Part shown: positions 31,719 through 39,866 of the stretch, piece after piece
How the letters are laid out: each line of letters opens with the position of its first letter
Position numbering within the stretch: position 1 is the first letter of the stretch
Source of the DNA: Frankia canadensis
GTDB taxonomy: Bacteria; Actinomycetota; Actinomycetes; Frankiales; Frankiaceae
Reading direction: 5' to 3'
Assembly: GCF_900197875.1 (NCBI RefSeq)
Contig: NZ_FZMO01000335.1
Location: forward strand, 1-41,246
DNA: 41,246 nt
Made by a program: the position numbers and the translations under genes
Notes under the pieces: model-generated
Database searches by the model: none
What the model was told of the DNA's origin: nothing
What the model saw: only the letters and a program-made list of their open reading frames with translations

Positions 31719-32648
31719 ATGAGCATGCTCGACCTGCGCCGCATGATGTTGCTCCGCGATCTCGCCGACCTTGGCACGGTCACCGCGGTCGCCGAACGGC
31801 GCAACATCACCAGTTCCGCCGTCTCCCAGCAGCTGCGGGTGCTCGAGCAGGAGACCGGCGCCATCCTGTTCCGCCGGGCTGGCCGCACCCTGGGCCTCAC
31901 CCGCAGCGGCCGCGTTCTCGTCGAGCACGCGCGCGTCGTGCTGGGCGCCGTCGACGACGCGATGAGCGCGCTGGCGGCCGAACGTGACCAGGTTTCCGGC
32001 CAGGTCGCCGTCGCCTCCTACAACCTGGGCATCCCGGCCTTCGCCGCGCCGCTCGTGCACCGCCTGAGCACCGACAAGCCACACCTGCAGGTCCGGCTGC
32101 AGCAGGCCGACGCGGACGGCGCGCTGCGCCTGCTGCGCCAGAACGAGGTCGACGTCGCGATCATCTACCGCTGCGACTTCGAGGCCCAGGACGTGCTCAC
32201 CGGGCTGACCCAGCAGGCGCTGCTGGTCGAGCCGTTCGTGCTGCTGGCACCGACACGGCTGCACCCGCGGGTGCTCAGCCGGGGGCTCGCCGCCCTCGCG
32301 GACCTCGCCTGGGTGACGGGCCTGGTCGACTCGAGCCTGGACATCGCCCTGCTGCGCGCCGCCGAGCGGGCCGGCTTCACCCCGCGGGTCACGCACCGGC
32401 TGGTGACCGCCCAGATCGTCTGCGACCTCGCCGCCACCGGAGTCGTCCCGGCGATCGTGCCCCGGCTGTCGGTGCCGCCGCACCTGGCACACCTCATCGT
32501 CGAGGACATCCCCGTCGGGCATCGCACGGTCAGCGCGGTCGTGCGCGACCGGCGTCGCGCCGACCCGAACATCGCGCTCATCCTGCGCACGCTGCGCGTG
32601 ATCGGCGCCCAGGCGCTGGGCGAGCCGCGGCTGAGCGTCGCCTCCTGA
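31719..32648 (+). CDS. LysR family transcriptional regulator
   Basis: 309 residues. The N-terminal winged helix-turn-helix reads MLLRDLADLGTVTAVAERRN, ITSSAVSQQLRVLEQETGAI and LFRRAGRTLGLTRSGRVLVE; an effector-binding type II periplasmic fold follows from about residue 90 (VAVASYNLGIPAFAAPLVHR, EVDVAIIYRC). ATG 31719 has GAGG about 6 bp upstream. It is divergent from the five-gene sulfonate/rhodanese operon, the usual arrangement for a LysR activator and its target, and sits behind a polycysteine leader. It is therefore a good candidate for a local CysB/Cbl-like sulfur-status regulator, although sequence places it only in the LysR family. Confidence 0.9.
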   Translation: MSMLDLRRMMLLRDLADLGTVTAVAERRNITSSAVSQQLRVLEQETGAILFRRAGRTLGLTRSGRVLVEHARVVLGAVDDAMSALAAERDQVSGQVAVASYNLGIPAFAAPLVHRLSTDKPHLQVRLQQADADGALRLLRQNEVDVAIIYRCDFEAQDVLTGLTQQALLVEPFVLLAPTRLHPRVLSRGLAALADLAWVTGLVDSSLDIALLRAAERAGFTPRVTHRLVTAQIVCDLAATGVVPAIVPRLSVPPHLAHLIVEDIPVGHRTVSAVVRDRRRADPNIALILRTLRVIGAQALGEPRLSVAS

Positions 32649-32720
32649 CGGCGCCACGCCGGCAGCCTCGGTGTGACGCGGTGCGCGCTCGAACCTCGTC
32701 ATTCCAGGAATCCTCAGCGG

Positions 32721-32770
32721 GGTGTGACAACCGCGGGTGGCCGCCACCCACGATCCGGGTTGATCACACC
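32721..32770. terminator. Nested two-tier hairpin in a convergent intergenic region
   Basis: The outer stem pairs GGTGTGACAACC (32721-32732) with 32758-32770, 12 bp with one bulged A. Inside it an independent hairpin pairs GGGTGG (32735-32740) with CCACCC (32744-32749). It lies 73 bp past the LysR stop and 143 bp past the stop of the convergent LLM gene. A bidirectional terminator is the simplest reading; a structured RNA or protein-binding cruciform is possible. The rest of 32649-32912 holds no gene and turns AT-rich after 32770. Confidence 0.65.
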
Positions 32771-32912
32771 GACAATCAATGAGTTACTGCTACATCGTTG
32801 CTGTAGGAGAACTTAAGAAAGAAACCGTTGCCCTGAGCTGACGTCTGACGAGGCCGAGCAGGCCCGGCACGGCCGGCGGCTGGCGGACCGGCGGTCACCC
32901 AGAATCCGGAAA

Positions 32913-33731
32913 TCAGACCGGCAGTACCTCCGCCAGCGCGCGCAGGGAAGCGAGCGGGGCCTCCTCGCCGTCGGTGACGAGGCTGATGGCGACGTGGTCG
33001 GCGCCGGCGGCGGACTGGGCGGCCACGGCGGCGGCGGCCGCCGCGACCTCGCCGTGCGGAACCAGGTCGTCGACGAGCCGGTCGGCCAGCGTGGCGATCT
33101 CCTCGTCGGTGAAGCCCATCCGGGCGAAGTGCGCCTGATAGGCCGGCAGAGACCCGAGGAAGCCCAGCGGTGCCCGGGCGGCCGCCCGGGCGCGGGCCGG
33201 GTCGGCGGCGTCGAGGACGGCAAGCTGGCTGACGGCCAGCGTCGTGTCGTCACCGAGGGACCCGCGGATCTCCTGCGTGTACTCCGGGGTGACCAGAACG
33301 GGGTAGGCGGCCGCGCCGTGCTCGCGGGCGAAGGCGAGCATCTTCGGCCCGAGCGCGGCGAACGCCAGCGCCGTCCGCGGCACGGCGCCGCCGAGCGCGT
33401 TGACGTAGTCGGCCAGCGTCCGCAGTGGCCTGGGTCCGTGCGCGCCACCGAGTCCGACGACGAACCGCCCGGGGTGGGACGCCTCCAGCTCGGTGTAGAG
33501 CGCGGCGACGTCGGCGGCGGGGAAGAGGTCCACGGACAGGATGCCGGTGGCGACCCGAATCCTGCTGGTGGCCTCGACGACCTGCCTGACCTGGCCGAGG
33601 CTCCGCAGCGGGCCGCCGGTCAGCCAGAGCGTCGGGTAACCCAGCGCCTCCACCTCGCGGGCGGCGGCGGCGAGCCCGTTCGTCGCGGGGCTGAGCACCA
33701 CGCCCACAGCCCCCAGCTCGATCCTTGGCAT
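32913..33731 (-). CDS. LLM class oxidoreductase, probably F420-dependent
   Basis: 272 residues, shorter than the FMN-dependent sulfonate monooxygenases of this window and in the range of actinobacterial F420-dependent LLM proteins. Visible segments: ELGAVGVVLSPATN, EALGYPTLWLTGGPLRSLGQ, TSRIRVATGILSVDLFPAAD, HPGRFVVGLGGAHGPRPLRT and a C-terminal HVAISLVTDGEEAPLASLRA. Cofactor F420 is inferred from the subfamily look; FMN cannot be excluded. The ATG at 33731 has GGAG 7 bp upstream; the open frame continues upstream through a Cys-rich stretch that is not family-like. It is convergent with the LysR gene and divergent from a small winged-helix-like gene. Substrate unknown. Confidence 0.85.
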   Translation of the reverse strand: MPRIELGAVGVVLSPATNGLAAAAREVEALGYPTLWLTGGPLRSLGQVRQVVEATSRIRVATGILSVDLFPAADVAALYTELEASHPGRFVVGLGGAHGPRPLRTLADYVNALGGAVPRTALAFAALGPKMLAFAREHGAAAYPVLVTPEYTQEIRGSLGDDTTLAVSQLAVLDAADPARARAAARAPLGFLGSLPAYQAHFARMGFTDEEIATLADRLVDDLVPHGEVAAAAAAVAAQSAAGADHVAISLVTDGEEAPLASLRALAEVLPV

Positions 33732-34034
33732 CGCGGACTCCGTCCGGTAGTTCGGGTCGGGTGTCCGGACTGACGCGTCGGGCCCATCGGGCCATGGCGC
33801 GCGCCGGTCCGTCAGCGATCGGCAACCCGCCCGGTCGCGCTCCTGTTCCCCCGCGCGACGCCGCCGCCCGCACCGCCCCGCCGCTGATCCACTCCCCCGC
33901 CGCCGATGGCCACCCCCACGTCGACACACTCGATCAAATAGACGACACAGACAGTAAAGCGACGCATATCGCAGGGAATATGCTCCCGTGGTGTTGCATT
34001 GTGGAAGGCACCAACACAGACGAGGAGCGGCGAC
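33732..34034. other. Divergent intergenic region between LLM and small DNA-binding-like gene
   Basis: 303 bp. The half next to the plus-strand gene (about 33925-34015) is AT-richer than its surroundings and carries GTGTTG and CAACAC as an inverted pair near 33992-34017. Likely promoter region for one or both genes; no further ORF supported. Confidence 0.4.
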
Positions 34035-34325
34035 ATGCATTCTGTGAATCCCGTCACCTTCACGACACCATCGGAGGGCGGCTTAGGCATCAAGGTGCCC
34101 CGCCAGGATGTACGGCACCGCGTCGAGATCGCGGGCCGACCGGACTGGACGGGTGCCCGCGTTCGGGCAGCCCTCGCCCGCGCGAACCAACCCCTTCGGG
34201 CCCGTGCGTTGGCGCACATTCTGGGCCTCCCCGCCGTCGAGGTGAAGGCAGCCCTACGGCGACTGCAGGACCTGGGAGCCGCCGCCTCCCACGATCGCAG
34301 GTGGACCGCCGTCACAGAGCCTTAG
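34035..34325 (+). CDS. Small hypothetical protein with winged-helix-like C-terminus
   Basis: 96 residues from ATG 34035 with GAGGAG (34022-34027) 7 bp upstream. The second half (VRAALARANQPLRARALAHI, LGLPAVEVKAALRRLQDLGA, AASHDRRWTAV) has the helix-turn-helix-wing rhythm of a winged-helix domain: helix, recognition-type helix, then a short hairpin ending in RRW. The first half is not recognised. No catalytic motif. It could be a small transcription factor for the divergent LLM gene; that is an inference from position. The stop TAG lies in the first of two CAGAGCCTTAG direct repeats (34315-34325, 34327-34337). Confidence 0.6.
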   Translation: MHSVNPVTFTTPSEGGLGIKVPRQDVRHRVEIAGRPDWTGARVRAALARANQPLRARALAHILGLPAVEVKAALRRLQDLGAAASHDRRWTAVTEP

Positions 34326-34598
34326 ACAGAGCCTTAGCCCCAGGACGGCTCCCGAACGCCGTGACGCACCAGCCGGGCTTCACCGGCGGGGCCATCCGCC
34401 CGAGCATGCGCTCCGCCTGATTCCGGCGACCAGCAGATGAACTCCAGGCGACGCGGGGACGGCATATCGCGCACCGCGCTTTGTTGCGCATTCTTTCGCG
34501 TCGCCGTCGAGGCTGGCGGGTCGCCGTCGCTTTAGCCACGGCCGATGTTCTGCCGGCAAAGCACGCCCGGTCCGCGCCCCGGGAGAAGCGGGAGCAGC

Positions 34599-34650
34599 GA
34601 CGCCCACCACGCCGATGACCGCCAGCGACGAAGCTGGCGGTACGGGCGTC
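34599..34650 (+). promoter_or_regulatory. Structured leader upstream of the methyltransferase gene
   Basis: An inner hairpin pairs CCGCCAGC (34619-34626) with GCTGGCGG (34633-34640), loop GACGAA. An outer stem pairs GACGCCC (34599-34605) with GGGCGTC (34644-34650). All pairs are perfect and the element ends 27 bp before the ATG. The remainder of 34326-34598 shows no gene. A cis-regulatory RNA or operator is possible; it matches no riboswitch class that I can name with confidence. Confidence 0.5.
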
Positions 34651-34677
34651 AGGGGGCCTCTCCGCTGACACTGAAGT

Positions 34678-35259
34678 ATGGAGCAGTTTCACTTCGACCC
34701 ACAGACCTACCTGGCCATGGTCCTGGCCGACGTCCCCTTCTACGAGGAGGTCCAGGACCAGGTGGCCGCCGCCACGGCCGGTCTGGCCGCGAGGTGCGTG
34801 CTCGATCTCGGGGCAGGCACCGGTGAGACCAGCCGACGGGTGCTCGCGCTCCACCCCACAGCCGCGCTCGTCGCACTCGACGAAAGCCCACAGATGCTCG
34901 GCCACGCCCGCCACCACCTACCAGACGCGAACCTCCTCGTCGGCAGACTCGAGGAGCCACTACCGACCGGCCCGTTCGACCTGGTGATTTCCGCCCTCGC
35001 CGTCCATCACCTGGATGGCCCGGGAAAGGCAGACCTGTTCCACCGGATCGCCGCCGCCATCCCGGCGGGAGGGCGGTTCGTGCTCGCAGACGTGATCGTG
35101 CCGGAAGACCCCCAGAACGCCGTCACACCTGTCAACGGCGTCTACGACAAACCCAGCCGTCTACCCGACCAGCTCGCCTGGCTCCACCACGCAGGCTTCG
35201 AACCGGCCGTCACCTGGCAGCGCGACGATCTTGCGGTCATCACCGCCGACCGGCACTGA
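34678..35259 (+). CDS. Class I SAM-dependent methyltransferase
   Basis: 193 residues, a small Rossmann-fold methyltransferase. Motif I CVLDLGAGTGETSRRV binds SAM, ALVALDESPQML carries the acidic residue for the ribose, GPFDLVISALAVHHL is the motif IV/post-motif region of the ubiE/Methyltransf_12-25 type, and IPAGGRFVLADVI follows. No substrate-specific domain is visible. The ribosome site is poor for ATG 34678; no better in-frame start keeps motif I and the N-terminal helix. It is preceded by a structured leader and convergent with the molybdopterin gene. The substrate is unknown. Confidence 0.85.
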   Translation: MEQFHFDPQTYLAMVLADVPFYEEVQDQVAAATAGLAARCVLDLGAGTGETSRRVLALHPTAALVALDESPQMLGHARHHLPDANLLVGRLEEPLPTGPFDLVISALAVHHLDGPGKADLFHRIAAAIPAGGRFVLADVIVPEDPQNAVTPVNGVYDKPSRLPDQLAWLHHAGFEPAVTWQRDDLAVITADRH

Positions 35260-35309
35260 TCAGCCTGCATCCAACTCGGGCCGCGCGGGCTGACGCGACT
35301 CGGGCGGGT

Positions 35310-37586
35310 TCAGCTCGCGGTGACGGCGGCCGGAGTGACCGTCACCGGGATGCCGTTGAGCACCGCGTTGCCGGACAGCGGGTCCATGACGGTCTCGTCG
35401 ATGAGGTCGTTCACGTTGGTTCCGGGGCGTCCCGCCGCGACCCGCAGGTTGGTGCCGGGCCGGCCGTGCCCCCAGCCGTGCGGCAGGCTCACCACTCCCG
35501 GCATCACCGCGATGGTGATCTCCACCGGCGCCTCGACCGCACCCACGTGGCTCGACAGCCGGGCGGGTTGGCCGTCGACGAGGGCGAGCCGGGCGGCGTC
35601 GGTCGGATGCACCTGCACCGTGCAGCGATCGCGGCCCTTCACCAGGGTGCCGATGTTGTGCATCCACGAGTTGTTCGATCGCAGGTGCCGCCGGCCGATC
35701 AGGATCAGCGTGTCCTCGCCGGAGCGTGACGACAGCGCCTCCCTCAGCCGGTCGACATCCGCGGCGATCGGCGCCGGCGCCAGCTCCACGGCTCCCGACG
35801 GGGTGCGCAGGGCGTCCGGGAGGCGGGTCCGCAGCGGCCCGAGATCAATGCCGTGCGGCTGGGCGAGCAGGTCGTCGAGGGAGAGCCGGTACGGGCCGCC
35901 ACGCAGCATCAGGTCGAGCAGGCGGTCGGGTCCGCGGCGGGGCGAGACGGCAGCGAGGAGTTCCGCGCCGCTGGCCGCGCCGATCGTCCGCGCGGTCCGT
36001 CCGGCGAGCCGGGACGCGATCGCGTCGTCGGTCGCGGTCACGGCCGCCGCGAGACCCTCGGCGCTCAGGTCCGGGTCGTCGGGCTCGGTCGCCGACTGGG
36101 CGATGCGGGCGAGGCGCAGGAGGATCTCCCACTCGTCGAACTCGCCGGCGGCGCGTTCCACGAGCGGCTCGGAGTAGTTCGCGATGTTGCGCACCGCGAG
36201 CTGGTAGTTGCCGAGGTCGTAGTGGCTGCGCGTGAGGATCCGGGGCGCCGGCAGGATGAGGTCGGCGTGGCGGGTCGTCTCGTTGCGGTAGATGTCGACG
36301 CTGACCATGAAGTCGAGCGAGGCCAGCGCGCGGGAGATCCGGGGACCGTTCGGCGCCGACAGCGCCGGATTGCCGGCCAGGGTCACCAACGCGCGGACCT
36401 GCCCCGTCCCCGGGGTGTCGATCTCCTCGGCGAGACAGCCGGCGGGCAGCTCGCCGAAGATCTCCGGATGCCCGCCCACCCGGCTGTGCCACCGGCCGAA
36501 CCGGACGCCCTGGCCGCGGCCGGGCAGGCCCTGTGTCGTCGCCGACCCGCTGGCGGGCAGGGTGAACATGGCGCCACCCGGCCGGTCCAGATTTCCGGTC
36601 AGCACGTTGATGACGTCCACGAGCCAGCTGGTCAGCGTCCCGAACTCCTGGGCGCAGGTCCCGAGCCGTCCGTAGACCGCCGCCGACGGGGCCGCGGCGA
36701 GCTCTCTCGCCAGCCGCCGGATAGTCCCCGCCGGGACCGCGCACCGCGACGCCACCGCCTCGGGGGGGAAGGCGGTGGCCAGCCGCCCGACGTCGGCGAC
36801 ACCGTTGACGAGGCCATCGAGGTGGCCGAGCCGCACCAGCCCTTCCGCCACCAGGACGTGCACCACCGCGAACAGGAAGTACGCGTCGGTGCCGGGACGC
36901 AGCGTGACATGCTCGTCCGCGAGCTCGGCGGTCCGGGTGCGGCGCGGGTCGACGACCACCAGCCGCCCGCCCCGGGCACGCAGGGCGCGTAGCCGCCCCG
37001 GCATGTCCGGCGCGGTCATCAGACTGCCGTTCGACTCGGCCGGGTTCGCGCCGAGCACCAGCAGGTAGTCGGTCCGGTCCACATCAGGCACGGCGATGCT
37101 CATCTGGGTTCCGAACATGAGCCCGGCCGCGACCATCTTCGGCATCGCGTCGAGCGTCGTGGCCGTGAAGTAGTTCTGCGTGCCGAGCGCGCGCAGCAGG
37201 ACGGACGTGTACAGCAGCCCCGACAGATTGTGGCTGGTCGGGTTGCCGGAGTACAGCGCGACGGCGTTCGGCCCATGCTCGCGCAGGATGGGCACCAGCC
37301 GCCTGTGCACCTCGGCGAAGGCGTCGTCCCAACTGACCGGGACGACGTCGTCCCCGCGCCGCAGCAGGGGGGTACGGACGCGATCCGGGTCGGTGTCGAG
37401 CGCGGCCACCGACACGCCCTTGGGGCACAGGAAACCACGGCTGAACACGTCCGCGGCGTCGCCACGGATCCCGACGACCTCGTCCCCGGCGAGCGAGACG
37501 GCCAGGCCGCAGCTCGACTCGCACAGTGGGCAGGTGCGAAAGCCGACCCGGATCCCGTCCGGTGTCGTGGTGTGCACCCGGCTCAT
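35310..37586 (-). CDS. Molybdopterin-dependent oxidoreductase (DMSO reductase superfamily)
   Basis: 758 residues. Cys19, Cys22, Cys26 and Cys54 (CPLCESSC, then FLCPKG) bind a [4Fe-4S] cluster. The molybdopterin domain follows (VSWDDAFAEVHRRLVPILRE, LVLGANPAESNGSLMTAPDM, RLVVVDPRRTRTAELADEHV), and the C-terminal dinucleotide-binding barrel includes RRHLRSNNSWMHNIGTLVKG, VSLPHGWGHGRPGTN and NVNDLIDE. No twin-arginine signal is seen, so it is probably cytoplasmic. At the usual metal-ligand region (TATTLDAMPKM) I see no Cys, Sec or Ser, so the molybdenum ligand is unclear. ATG 37586 has a G-rich site 7 bp upstream. No partner Fe-S or membrane subunit is adjacent, so it may act with a general electron carrier. 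The reaction cannot be assigned. Confidence 0.88.
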   Translation of the reverse strand: MSRVHTTTPDGIRVGFRTCPLCESSCGLAVSLAGDEVVGIRGDAADVFSRGFLCPKGVSVAALDTDPDRVRTPLLRRGDDVVPVSWDDAFAEVHRRLVPILREHGPNAVALYSGNPTSHNLSGLLYTSVLLRALGTQNYFTATTLDAMPKMVAAGLMFGTQMSIAVPDVDRTDYLLVLGANPAESNGSLMTAPDMPGRLRALRARGGRLVVVDPRRTRTAELADEHVTLRPGTDAYFLFAVVHVLVAEGLVRLGHLDGLVNGVADVGRLATAFPPEAVASRCAVPAGTIRRLARELAAAPSAAVYGRLGTCAQEFGTLTSWLVDVINVLTGNLDRPGGAMFTLPASGSATTQGLPGRGQGVRFGRWHSRVGGHPEIFGELPAGCLAEEIDTPGTGQVRALVTLAGNPALSAPNGPRISRALASLDFMVSVDIYRNETTRHADLILPAPRILTRSHYDLGNYQLAVRNIANYSEPLVERAAGEFDEWEILLRLARIAQSATEPDDPDLSAEGLAAAVTATDDAIASRLAGRTARTIGAASGAELLAAVSPRRGPDRLLDLMLRGGPYRLSLDDLLAQPHGIDLGPLRTRLPDALRTPSGAVELAPAPIAADVDRLREALSSRSGEDTLILIGRRHLRSNNSWMHNIGTLVKGRDRCTVQVHPTDAARLALVDGQPARLSSHVGAVEAPVEITIAVMPGVVSLPHGWGHGRPGTNLRVAAGRPGTNVNDLIDETVMDPLSGNAVLNGIPVTVTPAAVTAS

Positions 37587-37738
37587 CGCGACGTCCCCCC
37601 GGGCGGCGTGCTGACGGTTCGAGGCTGGTCCAGCTCCATCGACGCGGTCCTCCCAGGTCGCCGGCACCGCGGTGGGCCGGTGCCCCGGATGGGGCGGCGC
37701 GGGCATGGCTCCGCGAGAGCCGCTCGATCGCATGCCGG

Positions 37739-37787
37739 TGAATTATTTAATCTAATTAGCGTATTGATTATGCCCAGGGGTGGGCAT
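37739..37787. promoter_or_regulatory. AT-rich island and hairpin upstream of the molybdopterin gene
   Basis: About 30 bp (37739-37770) is nearly free of G and C in a very GC-rich region. It contains the palindrome CTAATTAG and a TAATC/GATTA pair. A perfect hairpin ATGCCCA-GGGG-TGGGCAT (37770-37787) follows. It lies ~155 bp upstream of the molybdopterin start and is a likely promoter/regulator site; recent insertion is an alternative. Confidence 0.5.
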
Positions 37788-37880
37788 CGGCGCAACCACT
37801 GGCCGGTGCCGGCACGTTCGCCGCGCTCCTGCTCGTCTTCGGCGTCGCCAACTTCCTGAGCACGGTCCTGGCGCCGCGAG
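37763..37880 (+). pseudogene. Possible transmembrane-helix fragment of a transporter
   Basis: One plus-strand frame without a start codon reads AGTFAALLLVFGVANFLSTV followed by LAPRG, which looks like a single helix plus basic loop of an MFS-type membrane protein. There is no start or continuation. It may be a gene remnant in the 390-bp gap between the SDR and molybdopterin genes, or chance. Confidence 0.25.
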
Positions 37881-37978
37881 GGCCCGGACGCTGCCGGCGC
37901 CGCCTGGCTCGACCTGAGGCAGGGTCGCGGCCTGGACGATCAGGGCGGCTGATCCATGGTGTTCGCCCGGCCGCGGGC

Positions 37979-38719
37979 TCAGATCTGGCCCAGGCCGCCG
38001 TCGACGTAGACGTTCGCCCCGTAGACGAAGCTGCTCTGCGAGGAGGCCAGGAAGGCGACGACGGCGGCCACTTCGCCCGGATCACCCGGGCGCCGGGCGG
38101 GGATGCCAGCAGCGACGCTGGTGATCATCTCCTCGGCTCGGTCCCCGAAGGCCGTGTCCCACAACGGGGTGGCCACCGGCCCTGGTGAGACGACGTTGAC
38201 CCGGATGCCCCGCGGGGCCAACTCACTGGTCCAGGCGCGGGCATACGCGCGCACGGCGGCCTTGGAAGCGCCGTATGCGCTCATGCCGGCAGCTCCACCC
38301 GACCCGGCCGTGGATCCGGTGAGGACGATCGACGCACCGTCGTTGAGCAGCGGAAGGGCCTTCCGCACGGTCAGGAAGACGCCCTTGACATTGACGTCGA
38401 AGATCGCGTCGTGCGTCTCCTCGGTGAGCTCCTCCAGGCTCGCGAGCGGGTTGATGCCCGCGTTGGCGAACACCACATCCAGGCCATCGCCCCGCTCCCG
38501 TACCCGCTCGTAGAGGCGATCCACGTCGGCCGCGACACTGACGTCGCCCGCCACCGCGGTGGCGTTGCCGATCTCGGCGGCTGCCTTGTCCAGCTCGGCC
38601 TCGCGGCGGCCGGTGATGAACACGTGCGCGCCGTGGGCCGCCAGCCGCTTCGCCGTGGCCAGGCCGATCCCGGCGTTGCCGCCCGTCACCACAGCGATCT
38701 TGCCGTCGAACTGTCCCAT
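37979..38719 (-). CDS. SDR family NAD(P)-dependent oxidoreductase
   Basis: 246 residues, a complete classical SDR. The N-terminal KIAVVTGGNAGIGLATAKRL binds the dinucleotide, with an Arg-rich VFITGRREAEL that favours NADP(H). FANAGINPL, IVLTGSTAGSGGAAGMSAYG (catalytic Ser and Tyr) and ASK with the catalytic Lys follow, then the C-terminal VVSPGPVATPLW and YVDGGLGQI. The ATG at 38719 has AAGGGA 8 bp upstream. It is divergent from an MmyB-type XRE regulator across 142 bp, a frequent actinobacterial pairing in which the regulator controls the oxidoreductase. Substrate unknown. Confidence 0.93.
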   Translation of the reverse strand: MGQFDGKIAVVTGGNAGIGLATAKRLAAHGAHVFITGRREAELDKAAAEIGNATAVAGDVSVAADVDRLYERVRERGDGLDVVFANAGINPLASLEELTEETHDAIFDVNVKGVFLTVRKALPLLNDGASIVLTGSTAGSGGAAGMSAYGASKAAVRAYARAWTSELAPRGIRVNVVSPGPVATPLWDTAFGDRAEEMITSVAAGIPARRPGDPGEVAAVVAFLASSQSSFVYGANVYVDGGLGQI

Positions 38720-38861
38720 TTTCCGGTTCCCTTCAAGGTCGGCGGTCCGGACCGGACCATCGCCGACGCTAGGTAAGGCTCCGCGACCGACCCAGAGCCC
38801 TCTCCAGACAGGGGACTGGCAGGGCCCCCCTGGCCACGACGAGCCGGCCTAGAGTGGGGAC
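38720..38861. promoter_or_regulatory. Divergent SDR/XRE promoter region
   Basis: 142 bp. GGTCCGGACC (38744-38753) is a perfect 10-bp palindrome, immediately followed by another GGACC copy, close to the SDR start. It is the best candidate operator for the XRE regulator. No -10/-35 pair was assigned. Confidence 0.45.
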
Positions 38862-39785
38862 GTGAGCGAGACGACCAACGCCCTCGGCGCCTTCCTTCGG
38901 GCCCGTCGGACGCTGGTCACGCCACGGCAGGCCGGGATCCCGGAGAGCGGCGCGCGACGCGTCCCCGGTCTGCGCCGCGAGGAGGTCGCGATGCTCGCGG
39001 GCATCAGCGCTGACTACTACCTGCGCCTCGAGCGCGGCCGCGACCGCAATCCGTCGGTGCAGGTGCTCGAGTCGATCGGCCGGGTGCTCCAGCTCGATGA
39101 CGAGCACACCGCCCACCTGCTGTCGCTGGCCGCGGCCGCCCCCCGTCGACGCCGCCCGCGGGCCCGCATGGAGACGGTCCCACCCGGCGCGTTGAAACTG
39201 CTCGACTCGATGGCTCAACCGGCCTTCATCGAGGGTCGCTACTTCGACATCCTCGCGGCCAACAGCCTCGCCCGCGCGGTCTCGCCTCGGTTCGACGTTG
39301 GCGGGAATCAGCTCAAGGACATGTTCCTCGACCCTGACCAGCAGTCCTTCCACCCGGAGTGGGAGGCGATGACGGAGTGCTTCGTCGCCAGCCTGCGCCA
39401 GGCCGTCGGGTCCGACATCGACGACCCGCGCTTCATCGACCTCACCGGCGAACTCTCCCTGGCCAGCCCGAGGTTCCGCCAGCTGTGGGCCCGCCACGAG
39501 GTACGCGGCCAGACGGGCACGCCGATCCGCATGATGCATCCGCAGGTCGGCGAGCTAACCCTCAACCGTGACCGGCTCGCGATCACAGGCACCGACAACC
39601 TGATGCTCGTCGTCTACCACCCCGACGCCGGCTCCACCGACGCCGACAAGCTCGCGATCTTGGCCTCCGCGGGTCTACCCACTCGGTCTACTCGGGCCGG
39701 TAAGGACAACAACCCTGGCTCAAGCCCGGGGGTAACGAATGTGGTCCCGACGGAACGCGGTACCGGCGACTTGCGTCAGCGATAA
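38862..39785 (+). CDS. XRE family regulator with MmyB-like ligand domain
   Basis: 307 residues. The N-terminal helix-turn-helix spans about 8-75 (LGAFLRARRTLVTPRQAG, VPGLRREEVAMLAGISADYY, LRLERGRDRNPSVQVLESIG). The MmyB-like sensor domain spans about 105-265 (LLDSMAQPAFIEGRYFDILA, ANSLARAVSP, DPRFIDLTGELSLASPRFRQ, LWARHEVRG, LMLVVYHPDAGSTDADKLAI). The GTG start has GGGGA almost touching it, so translation may be leaderless. A tail of about 35 residues after the sensor domain is unlike the family and may be read-through into altered DNA. It is divergent from the SDR gene, its likely target; MmyB domains are thought to bind fatty-acid-like ligands. Confidence 0.9.
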   Translation: MSETTNALGAFLRARRTLVTPRQAGIPESGARRVPGLRREEVAMLAGISADYYLRLERGRDRNPSVQVLESIGRVLQLDDEHTAHLLSLAAAAPRRRRPRARMETVPPGALKLLDSMAQPAFIEGRYFDILAANSLARAVSPRFDVGGNQLKDMFLDPDQQSFHPEWEAMTECFVASLRQAVGSDIDDPRFIDLTGELSLASPRFRQLWARHEVRGQTGTPIRMMHPQVGELTLNRDRLAITGTDNLMLVVYHPDAGSTDADKLAILASAGLPTRSTRAGKDNNPGSSPGVTNVVPTERGTGDLRQR

Positions 39786-39866
39786 CCTCGGAGAACATCT
39801 ACGGCCGAACCACGGGGCGGGGCAGGCCAATCCCATGTGCGATCGGAAACCATGGCCTGGGCGGGG

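Noticed and set aside
33732-34040. Cys-rich N-terminal extension of the F420-type LLM protein
   Set aside because: The added residues are not family-like, and ATG 33731 has a good ribosome site and the correct family start.
34326-34598. Possible transposase remnant
   Set aside because: No frame shows transposase motifs and there are no terminal inverted repeats or target duplications; only an 11-bp direct repeat at the neighbouring stop codon.
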